DNA of 10,621 nt from DASPKA01 sp035628335 (GCA_035628335.1 DASPKA010000045.1:1-10621); one strand, 5' to 3'. Shown: positions 1 to 6,637, counted from the first letter of the stretch. Notes: generated by a model not told the origin, from the letters alone. Made by a program: numbers and translations.

Positions 1-2
1 TT

Positions 3-1292
3 TCACCTTCCTCTTGGCCACAAAATATAATAAATCGTCTTCAATATTATTTCCAAATCAAACAACAAACTCCTATGTTTTACATAATAGAGATCATATT
101 CAAGCTTATCCTTGGTTTCCTCTAAAGAAGCAGCGTATGTGTCGTTTATTTGTGCCCATCCTGTCACTCCAGGCTTTACTAAATGCCGTTCATCATAAAA
201 GGGTATCTGCTGCTTAAGCTGTTCGACTATGTGAACCTGCTCAGGACGAGGCCCCACTAAACTCATGTTACCTGCTGCTAAGTTAATCATTTGCGGTAGC
301 TCGTCTATACGTGTGCGCCGCAAAAAACGGCCAACTCGGGTGATTCGGTTGTCACCCTGAGCAGTCCATGTATCCCCTTTCCCCACCGTCATTGTTCTGT
401 ATTTATATACGTTATACACTTTCCCGTTAAGACCAACGCGTGGCTGCACAAAAAACACAGGACCACGAGAGTCTATAACAATTACGAGGGCTATTAGTGG
501 AAAGGTTATTGCAAAAAACAACAAACCGACCATACCCAAAATCACATCAACAAACCGCTTGATCGCATCATAAGCCGCCGAGTTCTTGTAGGATACATTC
601 TCCAAAAACCATAACTGATGGAGGCTTAAAAGATTTACTCGACGTAATACTTGTTCATAAAAGTTTGCTTCATCAACAAACTTCACGCCGAAGTTACGTA
701 GTTGGTAGAGCTTGCTTATGGAGTCATCATGGGCATTATCTGGGAACACCACTGTTGAGTCTCTGTGGGTAATGCGTGGCTCGGGTACGTCCAGGTACCC
801 TGCGAATCGGTACCCCAAAAAGTCCTGCTCTTCTATCACAGACTTAAGTGATTGGGAAAAATTATTTTGCTTCAACATGTAGACGTACTCAAGTAAGCGA
901 TTTTTTATTCCCCGCTTCACTGCCAAATACAGAAGAACGAAGAGCACATGCGCAGCAACCAGCACAAACAGGAGTACTCGGCGAGGGGTAAAGCTCAAAT
1001 TTGGTTGCGTATAAAAGTAAATCACCGAAAGCAAGCCACAGGCAATAAGGGCGCTAAACAGGCTTCCAAGAATTTGGACATACCGCCTAAACACCCTTAC
1101 TTCATACAACCCAAAAACAAAAAAAACTAAAGCCCATAACAAAAACAAAGGACTAAAAATAGCCGCATGCTCAAAAAAACGGCTCCCATCCCACTCATGG
1201 AAACGGACCACGAGACCAACGGCTAGGCTAATATAAAAAACAACCATCGAACTAAGCAACAGCCACCAAAACAAAGCTTTTTTCCGCGTCAT
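3..1292 (-). CDS. Polyprenyl-phosphate sugar-1-phosphate transferase (initiating transferase, WbaP/WcaJ-like)
   Basis: This 429-residue protein should move a sugar-1-phosphate from a nucleotide sugar to undecaprenyl phosphate at the inner face of the membrane, the first step of surface-glycan assembly. Four hydrophobic segments lie near residues 8-30, 44-61, 74-94 and 105-125. A soluble linker of about 110 residues follows, then the C-terminal bacterial sugar transferase domain from about residue 245. In that domain the membrane-inserting helix spans about 248-273, the YKYRTM motif is at 297-302, the catalytic Asp-Glu pair is D330-E331 in the IDELPQ motif, and the SLVGPRPE motif is at 344-351. 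The KPGVTGWAQ motif is at 373-381. The TGA stop lies three bases from the window edge, so the gene is complete. The linker shows no obvious nucleotide-binding motif. No good Shine-Dalgarno site precedes the ATG, only a G-run about 8 nt upstream. The sugar donor cannot be read from sequence. The family call is secure. Confidence 0.95.
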   Translation of the reverse strand: MTRKKALFWWLLLSSMVVFYISLAVGLVVRFHEWDGSRFFEHAAIFSPLFLLWALVFFVFGLYEVRVFRRYVQILGSLFSALIACGLLSVIYFYTQPNLSFTPRRVLLFVLVAAHVLFVLLYLAVKRGIKNRLLEYVYMLKQNNFSQSLKSVIEEQDFLGYRFAGYLDVPEPRITHRDSTVVFPDNAHDDSISKLYQLRNFGVKFVDEANFYEQVLRRVNLLSLHQLWFLENVSYKNSAAYDAIKRFVDVILGMVGLLFFAITFPLIALVIVIDSRGPVFFVQPRVGLNGKVYNVYKYRTMTVGKGDTWTAQGDNRITRVGRFLRRTRIDELPQMINLAAGNMSLVGPRPEQVHIVEQLKQQIPFYDERHLVKPGVTGWAQINDTYAASLEETKDKLEYDLYYVKHRSLLFDLEIILKTIYYILWPRGR

Positions 1293-1319
1293 AACGAATA
1301 CCCCAATCTACTTCTTACT

Positions 1320-1351
1320 CTTATACTAATTATTTATGAAAAAAGAGTAAA
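1320..1351 (-). promoter_or_regulatory. Candidate promoter for the sugar transferase gene
   Basis: On the minus strand TTTACT (1346-1351) is followed after 17 nt by TAGTAT (1323-1328). An overlapping alternative -10, TATAAG, sits at 1320-1325. Either would start transcription a few tens of bases before the ATG at 1292. The match is moderate and the region is AT-rich, so chance is possible. It overlaps the candidate promoter for the divergent plus-strand gene. Confidence 0.35.
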
Positions 1352-1361
1352 GTGCTACACT
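1334..1361 (+). promoter_or_regulatory. Candidate extended -10 promoter for the 135-residue protein gene
   Basis: TTATGA (1334-1339), a 16-nt spacer and TACACT (1356-1361) form a weak sigma-70-like pair. A TG at 1353-1354, one base before the -10 box, gives an extended -10. The predicted transcript would start near 1368, just ahead of the strong Shine-Dalgarno site at 1371-1378. It overlaps the minus-strand promoter candidate, so the two divergent genes may compete for polymerase. Confidence 0.4.
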
Positions 1362-1370
1362 ACGAATATA

Positions 1371-1378
1371 AAGGAGGT
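1371..1378 (+). promoter_or_regulatory. Strong Shine-Dalgarno site that fixes the start at 1385
   Basis: AAGGAGGT lies 6 nt before the ATG at 1385-1387 and is nearly the full anti-16S complement. The spacing makes 1385 the start in preference to the in-frame GTG codons at 1352 (upstream of the site) and 1382 (only 3 nt from it). Confidence 0.85.
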
Positions 1379-1384
1379 AATGTG

Positions 1385-1792
1385 ATGTTTAGATTCGGCA
1401 AAGTGCAGTACATTGCACCGGCGCTTGGCGAGATTTATGAGGTTGTTGGAAACCCAACTGATGTTCACAGGCCTGCGGATCTACTCAAAGATGGCTTGCC
1501 AGTGGAGCGTAACTTCGGGGATGTTTACCTCTTGACCAATACAGTCTTTTTGGACTTATTTGGCAAGCAGGTTGCAGTGCCTCCAGGAACACTTATTACT
1601 GTAGCCAAAAAAAGCTCATCAAGAGGAAGCGCATACCGCTGGATTGTGCATTATATTCGCAATAGAAAAATCATAAACCTCACTAAATCAACAAATAAAA
1701 TCCGAGGAGCCAAACTTCAATTTGTTCAAGGGCATGACGCCAATCCATATCTCACGGTTGAGCAGTTGTATGACCATCTCCCTGCACATTGA
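1385..1792 (+). CDS. Hypothetical protein, 135 residues, unrecognised
   Basis: I do not recognise this family. The protein is soluble, with no signal peptide or membrane segment. The N-terminal half is mixed and mildly acidic. The centre, about residues 75-110, is rich in Lys and Arg and contains an aromatic-basic stretch around YRWIVHYIRNRK (84-95). The tail contains a short motif, PYLTVEQLYDHL (121-132), that could form a helix. A basic core of this kind can bind nucleic acid or a membrane surface, but nothing here proves that. The start at 1385 is chosen because of the ideal ribosome-binding site. A strong terminator begins 6 nt after the stop, so the gene is a single-gene transcript. It stands opposite in direction to the flanking glycan genes and need not belong to that pathway. 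That it is a real gene is well supported; its role is unknown. Confidence 0.8.
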   Translation: MFRFGKVQYIAPALGEIYEVVGNPTDVHRPADLLKDGLPVERNFGDVYLLTNTVFLDLFGKQVAVPPGTLITVAKKSSSRGSAYRWIVHYIRNRKIINLTKSTNKIRGAKLQFVQGHDANPYLTVEQLYDHLPAH

Positions 1793-1798
1793 TTTCTG

Positions 1799-1830
1799 AA
1801 AAGCTCGCTACTTGCGAGCTTTTACTTTTT
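1799..1830 (+). terminator. Intrinsic terminator after the 135-residue protein gene
   Basis: A perfect 10-bp stem, 1799-1808 pairing with 1814-1823, encloses a 5-nt TACTT loop. It is followed by ACTTTTT. The stem's own T-run plus the trailing Ts gives the U-tract. It starts 6 nt after the stop codon at 1792. Confidence 0.88.
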
Positions 1831-1848
1831 AAGGTAAAGAAGTATACT
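1821..1848 (+). promoter_or_regulatory. Candidate promoter giving a leaderless mRNA for the His-rich protein
   Basis: TTTACT (1821-1826), a 16-nt spacer and TATACT (1843-1848, five of six consensus bases) form a plausible sigma-70 promoter. The -35 box lies inside the T-tract of the preceding terminator. The expected start, about 7 nt after the -10 box, falls on the ATG at 1855. No Shine-Dalgarno site is placed correctly for that ATG, which fits leaderless initiation. Confidence 0.5.
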
Positions 1849-1854
1849 AAAAAT

Positions 1855-2466
1855 ATGATAAAAACTATTATAATTTCGCTTATTGCAATCATTGTAGGCA
1901 TGCTCTTAGTGGGTTCTATTCGCATGATACGCTTTCAGGATGATACCGTACATTACCATGCTAATTTTGGCTTAAGTATAGACGGTAAAATGTATGACTT
2001 TTCTAACCCTGTGTATATGGAGGAAGTTTCCAAGTGTTCAATTTCAGAACACCGAGGACCAAAAGATAGAGTACACCTACATAACAACAAAGGCTTTGAG
2101 GTGCACGTACATGACTCGGGGGCAACCTGGGCACACTTGCTTGCTAACTTAGGTTTTGGCATTTCTGACAAGACACTAGTCACTGACCGTAAAGACGTAC
2201 TCATAGACGGTGCAAACGGCAAACGTTTAAGTTTTACGCTGAATGGCAAACCAATAAGCAGCATCTATAACCTGACTATTGCAAATCACGACGTACTGCT
2301 CATTTCCTATGGCAGTCAAAGCGTGTCGGAAATAGGGGAACTATACAAACAGATTCCACACAATGCCGAAGAGCTCAACCACACCTACGACCCTGCAGCC
2401 TGTAGTGGCGGAGCTGTGGTCCCAAAAAACTTCTTCAAAAAATTCTGGTTTGTAATGTGGAAATAA
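1855..2466 (+). CDS. His-rich single-pass exported protein, putative metal binder
   Basis: This 203-residue protein has one N-terminal hydrophobic helix (about residues 3-21) that would act as an uncleaved anchor or signal, placing the rest outside the membrane. The outer part carries clustered histidines: HYH (33-35), H66, HLH (74-76), HVH (84-86) and H94. Two cysteines, C61 and C183, could form a disulfide. Alternating HxH pairs on short strands suggest a beta-rich fold that may bind Cu, Zn or another metal. From memory it resembles uncharacterised His-rich proteins of archaea and CPR bacteria that share a HxHA..DFS....HxH layout; no biochemical role is known to me. A further in-frame ATG at 1789 would put translation through the terminator hairpin and add 22 residues before the membrane helix, so 1855 is preferred. 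The C-terminus ends with a short basic-aromatic stretch, FFKKFWFVMWK, that could touch the membrane. It converges on the dehydrogenase-like gene with a 25-nt gap. Confidence 0.8.
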   Translation: MIKTIIISLIAIIVGMLLVGSIRMIRFQDDTVHYHANFGLSIDGKMYDFSNPVYMEEVSKCSISEHRGPKDRVHLHNNKGFEVHVHDSGATWAHLLANLGFGISDKTLVTDRKDVLIDGANGKRLSFTLNGKPISSIYNLTIANHDVLLISYGSQSVSEIGELYKQIPHNAEELNHTYDPAACSGGAVVPKNFFKKFWFVMWK

Positions 2467-2491
2467 AGAATACTGCTCTCCTGTGAGCAAT

Positions 2492-3403
2492 TTATCTATC
2501 AATCCCCCCTGTTAGCTTGCCGTTAATTTTTTCCACACTCTGTAACAAATCCATTTCTACTCCATGCTCTTTACCAAAAGCTATGAGGGCGCGCGTGTCT
2601 TTTGGTAGACATTTTCCACCGTAGCCTCGGAAACCGCCGTGCATGACGTCTAAGTGCGAGCGACCAATGCGGCGGTCTGCCCCTGCTGAGTCTGCTACTT
2701 CATAGTAGTCTATGCCGAGCTTCTCACATAGGTCGTACATTTGGTTTGCAAAAACTACCTTGGTAGAAAACCAGGTATTACCAAAGTACTTGACCATTTC
2801 TGCAGCTGCAGCCGTGATAACTTTTGAAAATGGCGCCAGCGGCAAAAGCCCCAGTATTACTCCTGAGATGTCAAAACTTTGGTCTGTATAACCAATAATC
2901 TGCCGGTCTGGATATAGGAAATCTGTCTGCGCGGTACGTTCGGTTAAAAACTCAGGATTAAACAAAATTTTTAAATGTGGGTACTGTTTCTGGTACGCAT
3001 CAGTTGTACCTGGAATTACCGTAGATTTTATAATCACTGCTTTTGCTTTTGACTTTGCAGCATTTGCCATGGCGTCGTCCATGTAGGAAAGATCTATTTT
3101 GTCTCCACTGTAGTGCACTGCCGCCCCGGCTGAGCCCGGGCTTGCTACTGTTGAAGGAGTTGGCACCGCTATAAACAAAAAATCTTGTGCTAAGGCCTCC
3201 TCCAGGGTATCCAGGGGCTTATATTTGTCGTACACTTTAACATCTGCGTTGTTGACTTTAAAAAAATGGGCCACAGACCCACCAACAAAACCCCCGCCTA
3301 TCACTCCTATTTTCAACCCGCTCTTGTCCTGCTTAATGGCATTCGGCTCTACCGCCTGACTGTTTTCCCTATTCACATTCTCCTGAAAGATTTGTTTGTC
3401 CAT
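2492..3403 (-). CDS. UDP-glucose/GDP-mannose dehydrogenase-like protein lacking the C-terminal domain
   Basis: The family oxidises the C6 alcohol of UDP-glucose, UDP-ManNAc or similar to a carboxylate using two NAD+. After a 29-residue unconserved leader, a Rossmann domain runs from about 30 to 200. It has a GxGxxG motif (G36, G38, G41), D59 after the second strand, VPTP (80-83), STVIPGTT (127-134) and NPEFL (149-153). The helical middle domain, about 200-295, has K205 and N209 and the catalytic cysteine C265 in GGKCLPKDT. The protein then stops at 303 residues. Family members usually have about 390-450 residues, with a further nucleotide-binding Rossmann domain of about 110 residues. That domain is absent here, and the sequence ends cleanly in a TAA with no continuation before the next gene. 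Because all the catalytic residues I can locate are present, this looks like a natural short form and not a fresh pseudogene. The start is uncertain, since no Shine-Dalgarno site precedes the ATG. Substrate is unknown. Confidence 0.88.
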   Translation of the reverse strand: MDKQIFQENVNRENSQAVEPNAIKQDKSGLKIGVIGGGFVGGSVAHFFKVNNADVKVYDKYKPLDTLEEALAQDFLFIAVPTPSTVASPGSAGAAVHYSGDKIDLSYMDDAMANAAKSKAKAVIIKSTVIPGTTDAYQKQYPHLKILFNPEFLTERTAQTDFLYPDRQIIGYTDQSFDISGVILGLLPLAPFSKVITAAAAEMVKYFGNTWFSTKVVFANQMYDLCEKLGIDYYEVADSAGADRRIGRSHLDVMHGGFRGYGGKCLPKDTRALIAFGKEHGVEMDLLQSVEKINGKLTGGIDR

Positions 3404-3427
3404 AAAATGAAAAAATTAACTATCCTA

Positions 3428-3456
3428 AGTATATTGCCGCCTGTAAAAACAAGCAA
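3428..3456 (-). promoter_or_regulatory. Candidate promoter for the dehydrogenase-like gene
   Basis: On the minus strand TTGCTT (3451-3456), a 17-nt spacer and TATACT (3428-3433) make a good sigma-70 match. Transcription would start near 3421, leaving a leader of about 18 nt with no Shine-Dalgarno site. The -35 box overlaps the last two bases of the preceding terminator stem, so transcription restarts immediately after termination. Confidence 0.6.
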
Positions 3457-3485
3457 GCAGCCCCAACAACTCGTTAGGACTGCTT
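3445..3485 (-). terminator. Intrinsic terminator after the small membrane protein gene
   Basis: Read on the minus strand, a 13-bp stem (3473-3485 with 3455-3467) encloses a 5-nt GAGTT loop. It contains two G-T wobbles and is followed by GCTTGTTTTT. It begins 5 nt after the TAG at 3491-3493. The wobbles become A-C mismatches on the opposite strand, so it is directional. Confidence 0.85.
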
Positions 3486-3490
3486 GAAAT

Positions 3491-3913
3491 CTAAGCAGGG
3501 GTTACAGTCTTGTGTACAATGTCATAGACAACGAGCCCTATAAGCATGCATACTGACCAAGACAATACCATGAGCGCAATAGCACCAGCACAGCTCAAGT
3601 ATGATATTTTTTGCCCAAAGAGAACCACTCGAAGCAACCATATAGTTATTGCCCCAAAAGCCAACATTGCGTGGAACAGCGCAAAATACTCTGCTGCACG
3701 GACGTCAATCGCATTAATCTTGTCGCTCCGCCATCCAACCCATATACCGTGTAGAATTAACCCTGCCCATAAAGGAAAATGTAGAGCAGATTTTATCGCG
3801 GGCGTCTCCCATACGTAAAAGGAAAGACTACCACAGCATACCACAGTTAGTGCTCCGAGAAACACAGTCCACGACAAGTTAATGCCAGACCAAAAACTAA
3901 CTCTTCTTTGCAT
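3491..3913 (-). CDS. Small four-helix membrane protein, unknown function
   Basis: This 140-residue protein is almost all membrane. Hydrophobic segments lie near residues 12-34, 46-61, 77-99 and 104-130. A short basic N-terminus (QRR) should stay in the cytoplasm, and a charged loop containing RSDKINAIDVR (62-72) lies between helices two and three. No catalytic motif or known family signature is visible to me. An AAAGGAG site 7 nt before the ATG supports the start. The gene sits directly downstream of the epimerase, 58 nt apart, with its own candidate promoter and a strong terminator. It could therefore be expressed both by read-through from the glycan operon and alone. A link to glycan export is possible only by position. 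It could equally be unrelated. Confidence 0.8.
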   Translation of the reverse strand: MQRRVSFWSGINLSWTVFLGALTVVCCGSLSFYVWETPAIKSALHFPLWAGLILHGIWVGWRSDKINAIDVRAAEYFALFHAMLAFGAITIWLLRVVLFGQKISYLSCAGAIALMVLSWSVCMLIGLVVYDIVHKTVTPA

Positions 3914-3920
3914 TCACTTT

Positions 3921-3927
3921 CTCCTTT
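3921..3927 (-). promoter_or_regulatory. Shine-Dalgarno site of the small membrane protein gene
   Basis: AAAGGAG on the minus strand lies 7 nt before the ATG at 3911-3913. Only this gene and the plus-strand gene at 1385 have a strong ribosome-binding site in the window; the glycan operon genes do not. Confidence 0.75.
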
Positions 3928-3946
3928 GCTATATAAGTGTCTAAAG

Positions 3947-3975
3947 ACAGTACCAATAGTTTGGTAGCCTGTCAA
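3947..3975 (-). promoter_or_regulatory. Candidate promoter for the small membrane protein gene
   Basis: On the minus strand a perfect consensus TTGACA (3970-3975) is followed after exactly 17 nt by TACTGT (3947-3952), with a TG one base before the -10 box. The -10 is weak alone (three of six), but the extended TG and perfect -35 compensate. The -35 contains the TGA stop of the epimerase gene. Confidence 0.55.
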
Positions 3976-4826
3976 TTTTTGTTCTTAACGATATCTTTTA
4001 TATAGTCTTCAACCCTCCGCTTCGCACTCCAACCTAAAGTTTTTGACTTCGTAGCGTCAAGATTAGCTGACATTCTATTCCCAGGTTTTTCAGGTCCAAT
4101 GATTATATCCGTAGAAAACATCCGAGCTATTTCCAAAACTGAGTAGGACTCATCTGCCCCCAAACCGTAGTCATCTCCCTGGCCTTTTTCTGCTATAAGC
4201 ATCAAGCCGTCAACAATATCATCAACATGAGTAAAAATTCTTCGCTGCGTGCCTGGCGCTGTCACAATCAATGGTTCGCCTCTAAGAAATTTTTGCTTGA
4301 ATATTTCAATTAATGTAGCGTATGGTCCTTCACCTCTTTCACCCGGGCCATATACATTATAAAAATATGCAATCGCGTATGGTAAACCATACCATTGGCC
4401 GTAATTACGAACAAGCTCAGAGTTTGTCGCTTTACTGTATGCGTAAGGACTCTGGTATTTTCCTGCTCCGTCATCCGCAAACTTAGTTGATGAACCGGCA
4501 TATATAATGCGTACATTTCTTTTTCGACAATACTCAAGTACAGCCATGGTACCTGCTGAATTCAGATCCCATACAAGCTCGGGTTCAGTCAAACTTTTTT
4601 CAGTCCGAGAATACTCACCTAAATGAAAAACCAAATCATAACTCTCAGCAACAAGATTCTCAATATTTTTGGTATGACCCTTGATGTACTCCACACCAGG
4701 TATGTGATTCGCAACGCTTCCTGCGAAATAGTTATCTAACGAAACTATCGTGTGGCCTGCTAACACCAAACGCTTAATTAAATTTGATCCCACAAATCCT
4801 GCACCGCCTGTTACTAATATATTCAT
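3972..4826 (-). CDS. NAD-dependent sugar epimerase/dehydratase (UDP-glucose 4-epimerase family)
   Basis: This 284-residue protein is an extended short-chain dehydrogenase acting on a nucleotide sugar. The Rossmann motif is GGAGFVG (7-13). D31 at the end of the second strand favours NAD over NADP. The catalytic set is S112/S113/T114 with Y128 and K132 (YxxxK). A YNVYGPGE motif (156-163) and RRIFTHVDD (195-203) are typical of the epimerase branch, so a 4-epimerase is more likely than a 4,6-dehydratase. At 284 residues it is a little shorter than GalE (about 330-340). Its ATG overlaps the stop of the GtrA gene in an ATGA, implying translational coupling. In this operon it probably remodels a UDP-hexose or UDP-HexNAc building block for the glycan. 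The substrate cannot be assigned. Confidence 0.9.
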   Translation of the reverse strand: MNILVTGGAGFVGSNLIKRLVLAGHTIVSLDNYFAGSVANHIPGVEYIKGHTKNIENLVAESYDLVFHLGEYSRTEKSLTEPELVWDLNSAGTMAVLEYCRKRNVRIIYAGSSTKFADDGAGKYQSPYAYSKATNSELVRNYGQWYGLPYAIAYFYNVYGPGERGEGPYATLIEIFKQKFLRGEPLIVTAPGTQRRIFTHVDDIVDGLMLIAEKGQGDDYGLGADESYSVLEIARMFSTDIIIGPEKPGNRMSANLDATKSKTLGWSAKRRVEDYIKDIVKNKN

Positions 4827-5254
4827 GGTTCAATATAGATATCAGTATTATGTAACTTCTTGGGAGTAAAGACTATATGCTTATAAATAAAAAATGTAAT
4901 ACACGCAGTAAGTATAGCTGCGAGTGCCTGCGAAATCACTTTCCAACCAGTGAATTGATGAATTATGTAAAAGAAAAATGAAGTGAGCGACAAACCGAGC
5001 ACAAATGTTAAAAAATAATGCATGGTCTGTCTGAGGTGTATTTTGCTGGATTCTTGAAAGGTAAAATATTTTTGCATAAGAAAACTCACCCAAAATGCCA
5101 CACCAGTGGCAATAACTGAACAATATACCGGATGCCATGATACTATGCGGATCAGTATTGCAAATAACCCTAAATTTACACTCGCGGCTGTTCCTCCGGA
5201 AATTAGATACCGGATAATTCTCTTCTGCGTGGCTCTTTTAATATGATGCAACAT
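4823..5254 (-). CDS. GtrA-family membrane protein
   Basis: This 143-residue protein has four membrane helices (about 13-36, 42-60, 78-98 and 105-127) and the GtrA/DPMS-like layout. RYLISGGTAA opens helix one, SFLMQKYFTF lies at the end of helix two, and the last helix leads into the IYKHIVF motif. Family members are thought to help move polyprenyl-phosphate-linked sugars across the membrane or to assist a partner glycosyltransferase. No GtrB-type transferase is visible beside it. It starts 12 nt after the flippase stop with no clear Shine-Dalgarno site and ends in the ATGA overlap with the epimerase. Its place between the flippase and the epimerase suggests a role in lipid-linked sugar handling in the same glycan pathway. 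Confidence 0.9.
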   Translation of the reverse strand: MLHHIKRATQKRIIRYLISGGTAASVNLGLFAILIRIVSWHPVYCSVIATGVAFWVSFLMQKYFTFQESSKIHLRQTMHYFLTFVLGLSLTSFFFYIIHQFTGWKVISQALAAILTACITFFIYKHIVFTPKKLHNTDIYIEP

Positions 5255-5266
5255 ACTTTTAGTCTG

Positions 5267-6637
5267 TCAATTTTTAATTTTGAGATGCATAAATCTGGTA
5301 AATCTCAGACACATTGCCCAAATTCGTCTAAGAATCAAAGCATCAAACTCATCATACCTGATAATGTCTTTCCAATGAAGCGCGAATTCAGGCAAGATTT
5401 TTTTCAAACGTGTATACCGTTCGTATACAAACCAACAGCTTACTAGAAACAACCCCAGTGGTACACCGTATATTCCGTAATATTGTATACAAATTGGCAG
5501 GATTAGAGCGGTCAGTATTACTTTATAAAAGACCGCAAAGAGCATATTTTTTTGAGCTTTAAGCGACATAAATGCGGCAACTACATACACATCAAAACCA
5601 CTCGTTATCAGCATAGGTATGAATAAATAAAAAATTGGCACCGCCTGAGTGTACTCGCCAAAAAAAGTGCGAATAAAAATAGGTATGAACAAACACACTG
5701 GAATGGTAACTAAGATCTGACCAATAAATTGGTACTTAATGCTCTTTACAAGCAACATTACAAACTTTATTTTGTCATACATGTACTGAGGCAGCAACGG
5801 TGCAATAACTTTACTGAGCGGCATTAAAGACTGGGTATGGCCGATCAACCCAAAAGCTACATTGACCTGCGCTACAGCTTCAGTACCCAACATAAACTTG
5901 ACTATCCACGTCCGCATACTCTGTCCAAAACTGCCTATATATGTCCCTAAAATACTCCAAAAACTATGTCCAGTAAAAAGAGTGGTAATAGATATTGGCA
6001 TTGGATTTTTTGAAAAACTTTGTTTGTAAATTTGGTAAAACTTTGGCGCGAGTAGTATGAGCGCGCCTACTTGGGAGGCAACCGTAGCCCACAGTAAGCC
6101 ACCTGGCCCATTGTCATACTGTACAAGAAAAGCCAAGACCATAACCAGTTTAATCAATTCCTCAAAAAAGCCAATAAACGAAAGCTCCGCGTAACGCAAC
6201 GCATAGGAAAACAGGATCGTATACAGAGACCTTATGGGCGCCATTACTAAGGTGAAAGATACAATTTTCACCAGGTAAGAACTATATTCTCCCGAATACT
6301 GGGCAATAAAGCTTGCACCAAAAAAAACCAGTGCCCATGCTACAATACCCAAACTAAATACTAGTTTGAAGTATGCGACGAACATGCCTTGGGCTTTTTC
6401 TGAATTACCTGCTCCTTTTTCAACCCCCATATCTACTATAACGACATTGCTCAAGCCCGGTAATAAAAAAATACTCATAAAAACAGTAATCGAAAGCGCC
6501 AATTCCGCAACACCATACTCATACGCTGATAGGCGAGACAAGATAATAAAAATCGTGCCGAAACCTACCAATTTTGAGGCATACGTGGTAACAACGTTCC
6601 ACACAAGGCCAGTACCTATTGTCTTAAAAGGTTTCAT
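5267..6637 (-). CDS. Wzx-type polysaccharide flippase (MOP/MATE superfamily)
   Basis: This 456-residue protein has about 12-14 hydrophobic helices spread over its whole length. The N-terminal GTGLVWNVVTTYASKLVGFG (8-27) and the LSAYEYGVAELALS block (36-49) are characteristic of polysaccharide export proteins of the MOP superfamily. These move lipid-linked oligosaccharides from the inner to the outer leaflet. Length fits the family (about 400-500). The C-terminal 45 residues are polar and basic, probably cytoplasmic. The ATG overlaps the neuA-like stop in an ATGA and no separate ribosome-binding site is seen. Its place directly after the nonulosonic acid genes makes a glycan containing that sugar the likely cargo. 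Lipopolysaccharide, capsule and teichoic-acid flippases cannot be told apart by sequence alone. Confidence 0.9.
   Translation of the reverse strand: MKPFKTIGTGLVWNVVTTYASKLVGFGTIFIILSRLSAYEYGVAELALSITVFMSIFLLPGLSNVVIVDMGVEKGAGNSEKAQGMFVAYFKLVFSLGIVAWALVFFGASFIAQYSGEYSSYLVKIVSFTLVMAPIRSLYTILFSYALRYAELSFIGFFEELIKLVMVLAFLVQYDNGPGGLLWATVASQVGALILLAPKFYQIYKQSFSKNPMPISITTLFTGHSFWSILGTYIGSFGQSMRTWIVKFMLGTEAVAQVNVAFGLIGHTQSLMPLSKVIAPLLPQYMYDKIKFVMLLVKSIKYQFIGQILVTIPVCLFIPIFIRTFFGEYTQAVPIFYLFIPMLITSGFDVYVVAAFMSLKAQKNMLFAVFYKVILTALILPICIQYYGIYGVPLGLFLVSCWFVYERYTRLKKILPEFALHWKDIIRYDEFDALILRRIWAMCLRFTRFMHLKIKN

Noticed and set aside
1352..1384. Upstream GTG start adding 11 residues to the 135-residue protein
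   Set aside because: The Shine-Dalgarno site at 1371-1378 would lie inside that coding extension; it points to the ATG at 1385.
1789..1854. Upstream ATG for the His-rich protein, overlapping the previous stop
   Set aside because: It would translate through the terminator hairpin and add residues before the membrane helix. The promoter places the 5' end at the 1855 ATG.
2474..2489. Hairpin TGCTC...GAGCA between the convergent genes as a bidirectional terminator
   Set aside because: Only 5 bp with no proper T-run on either side; too weak to call, though some termination here is expected.
4310..5138. Minus-strand open frames of 75 and 85 residues at 4310-4537 and 4881-5138
   Set aside because: Both lie inside the epimerase and GtrA genes in a different frame and lack family features.
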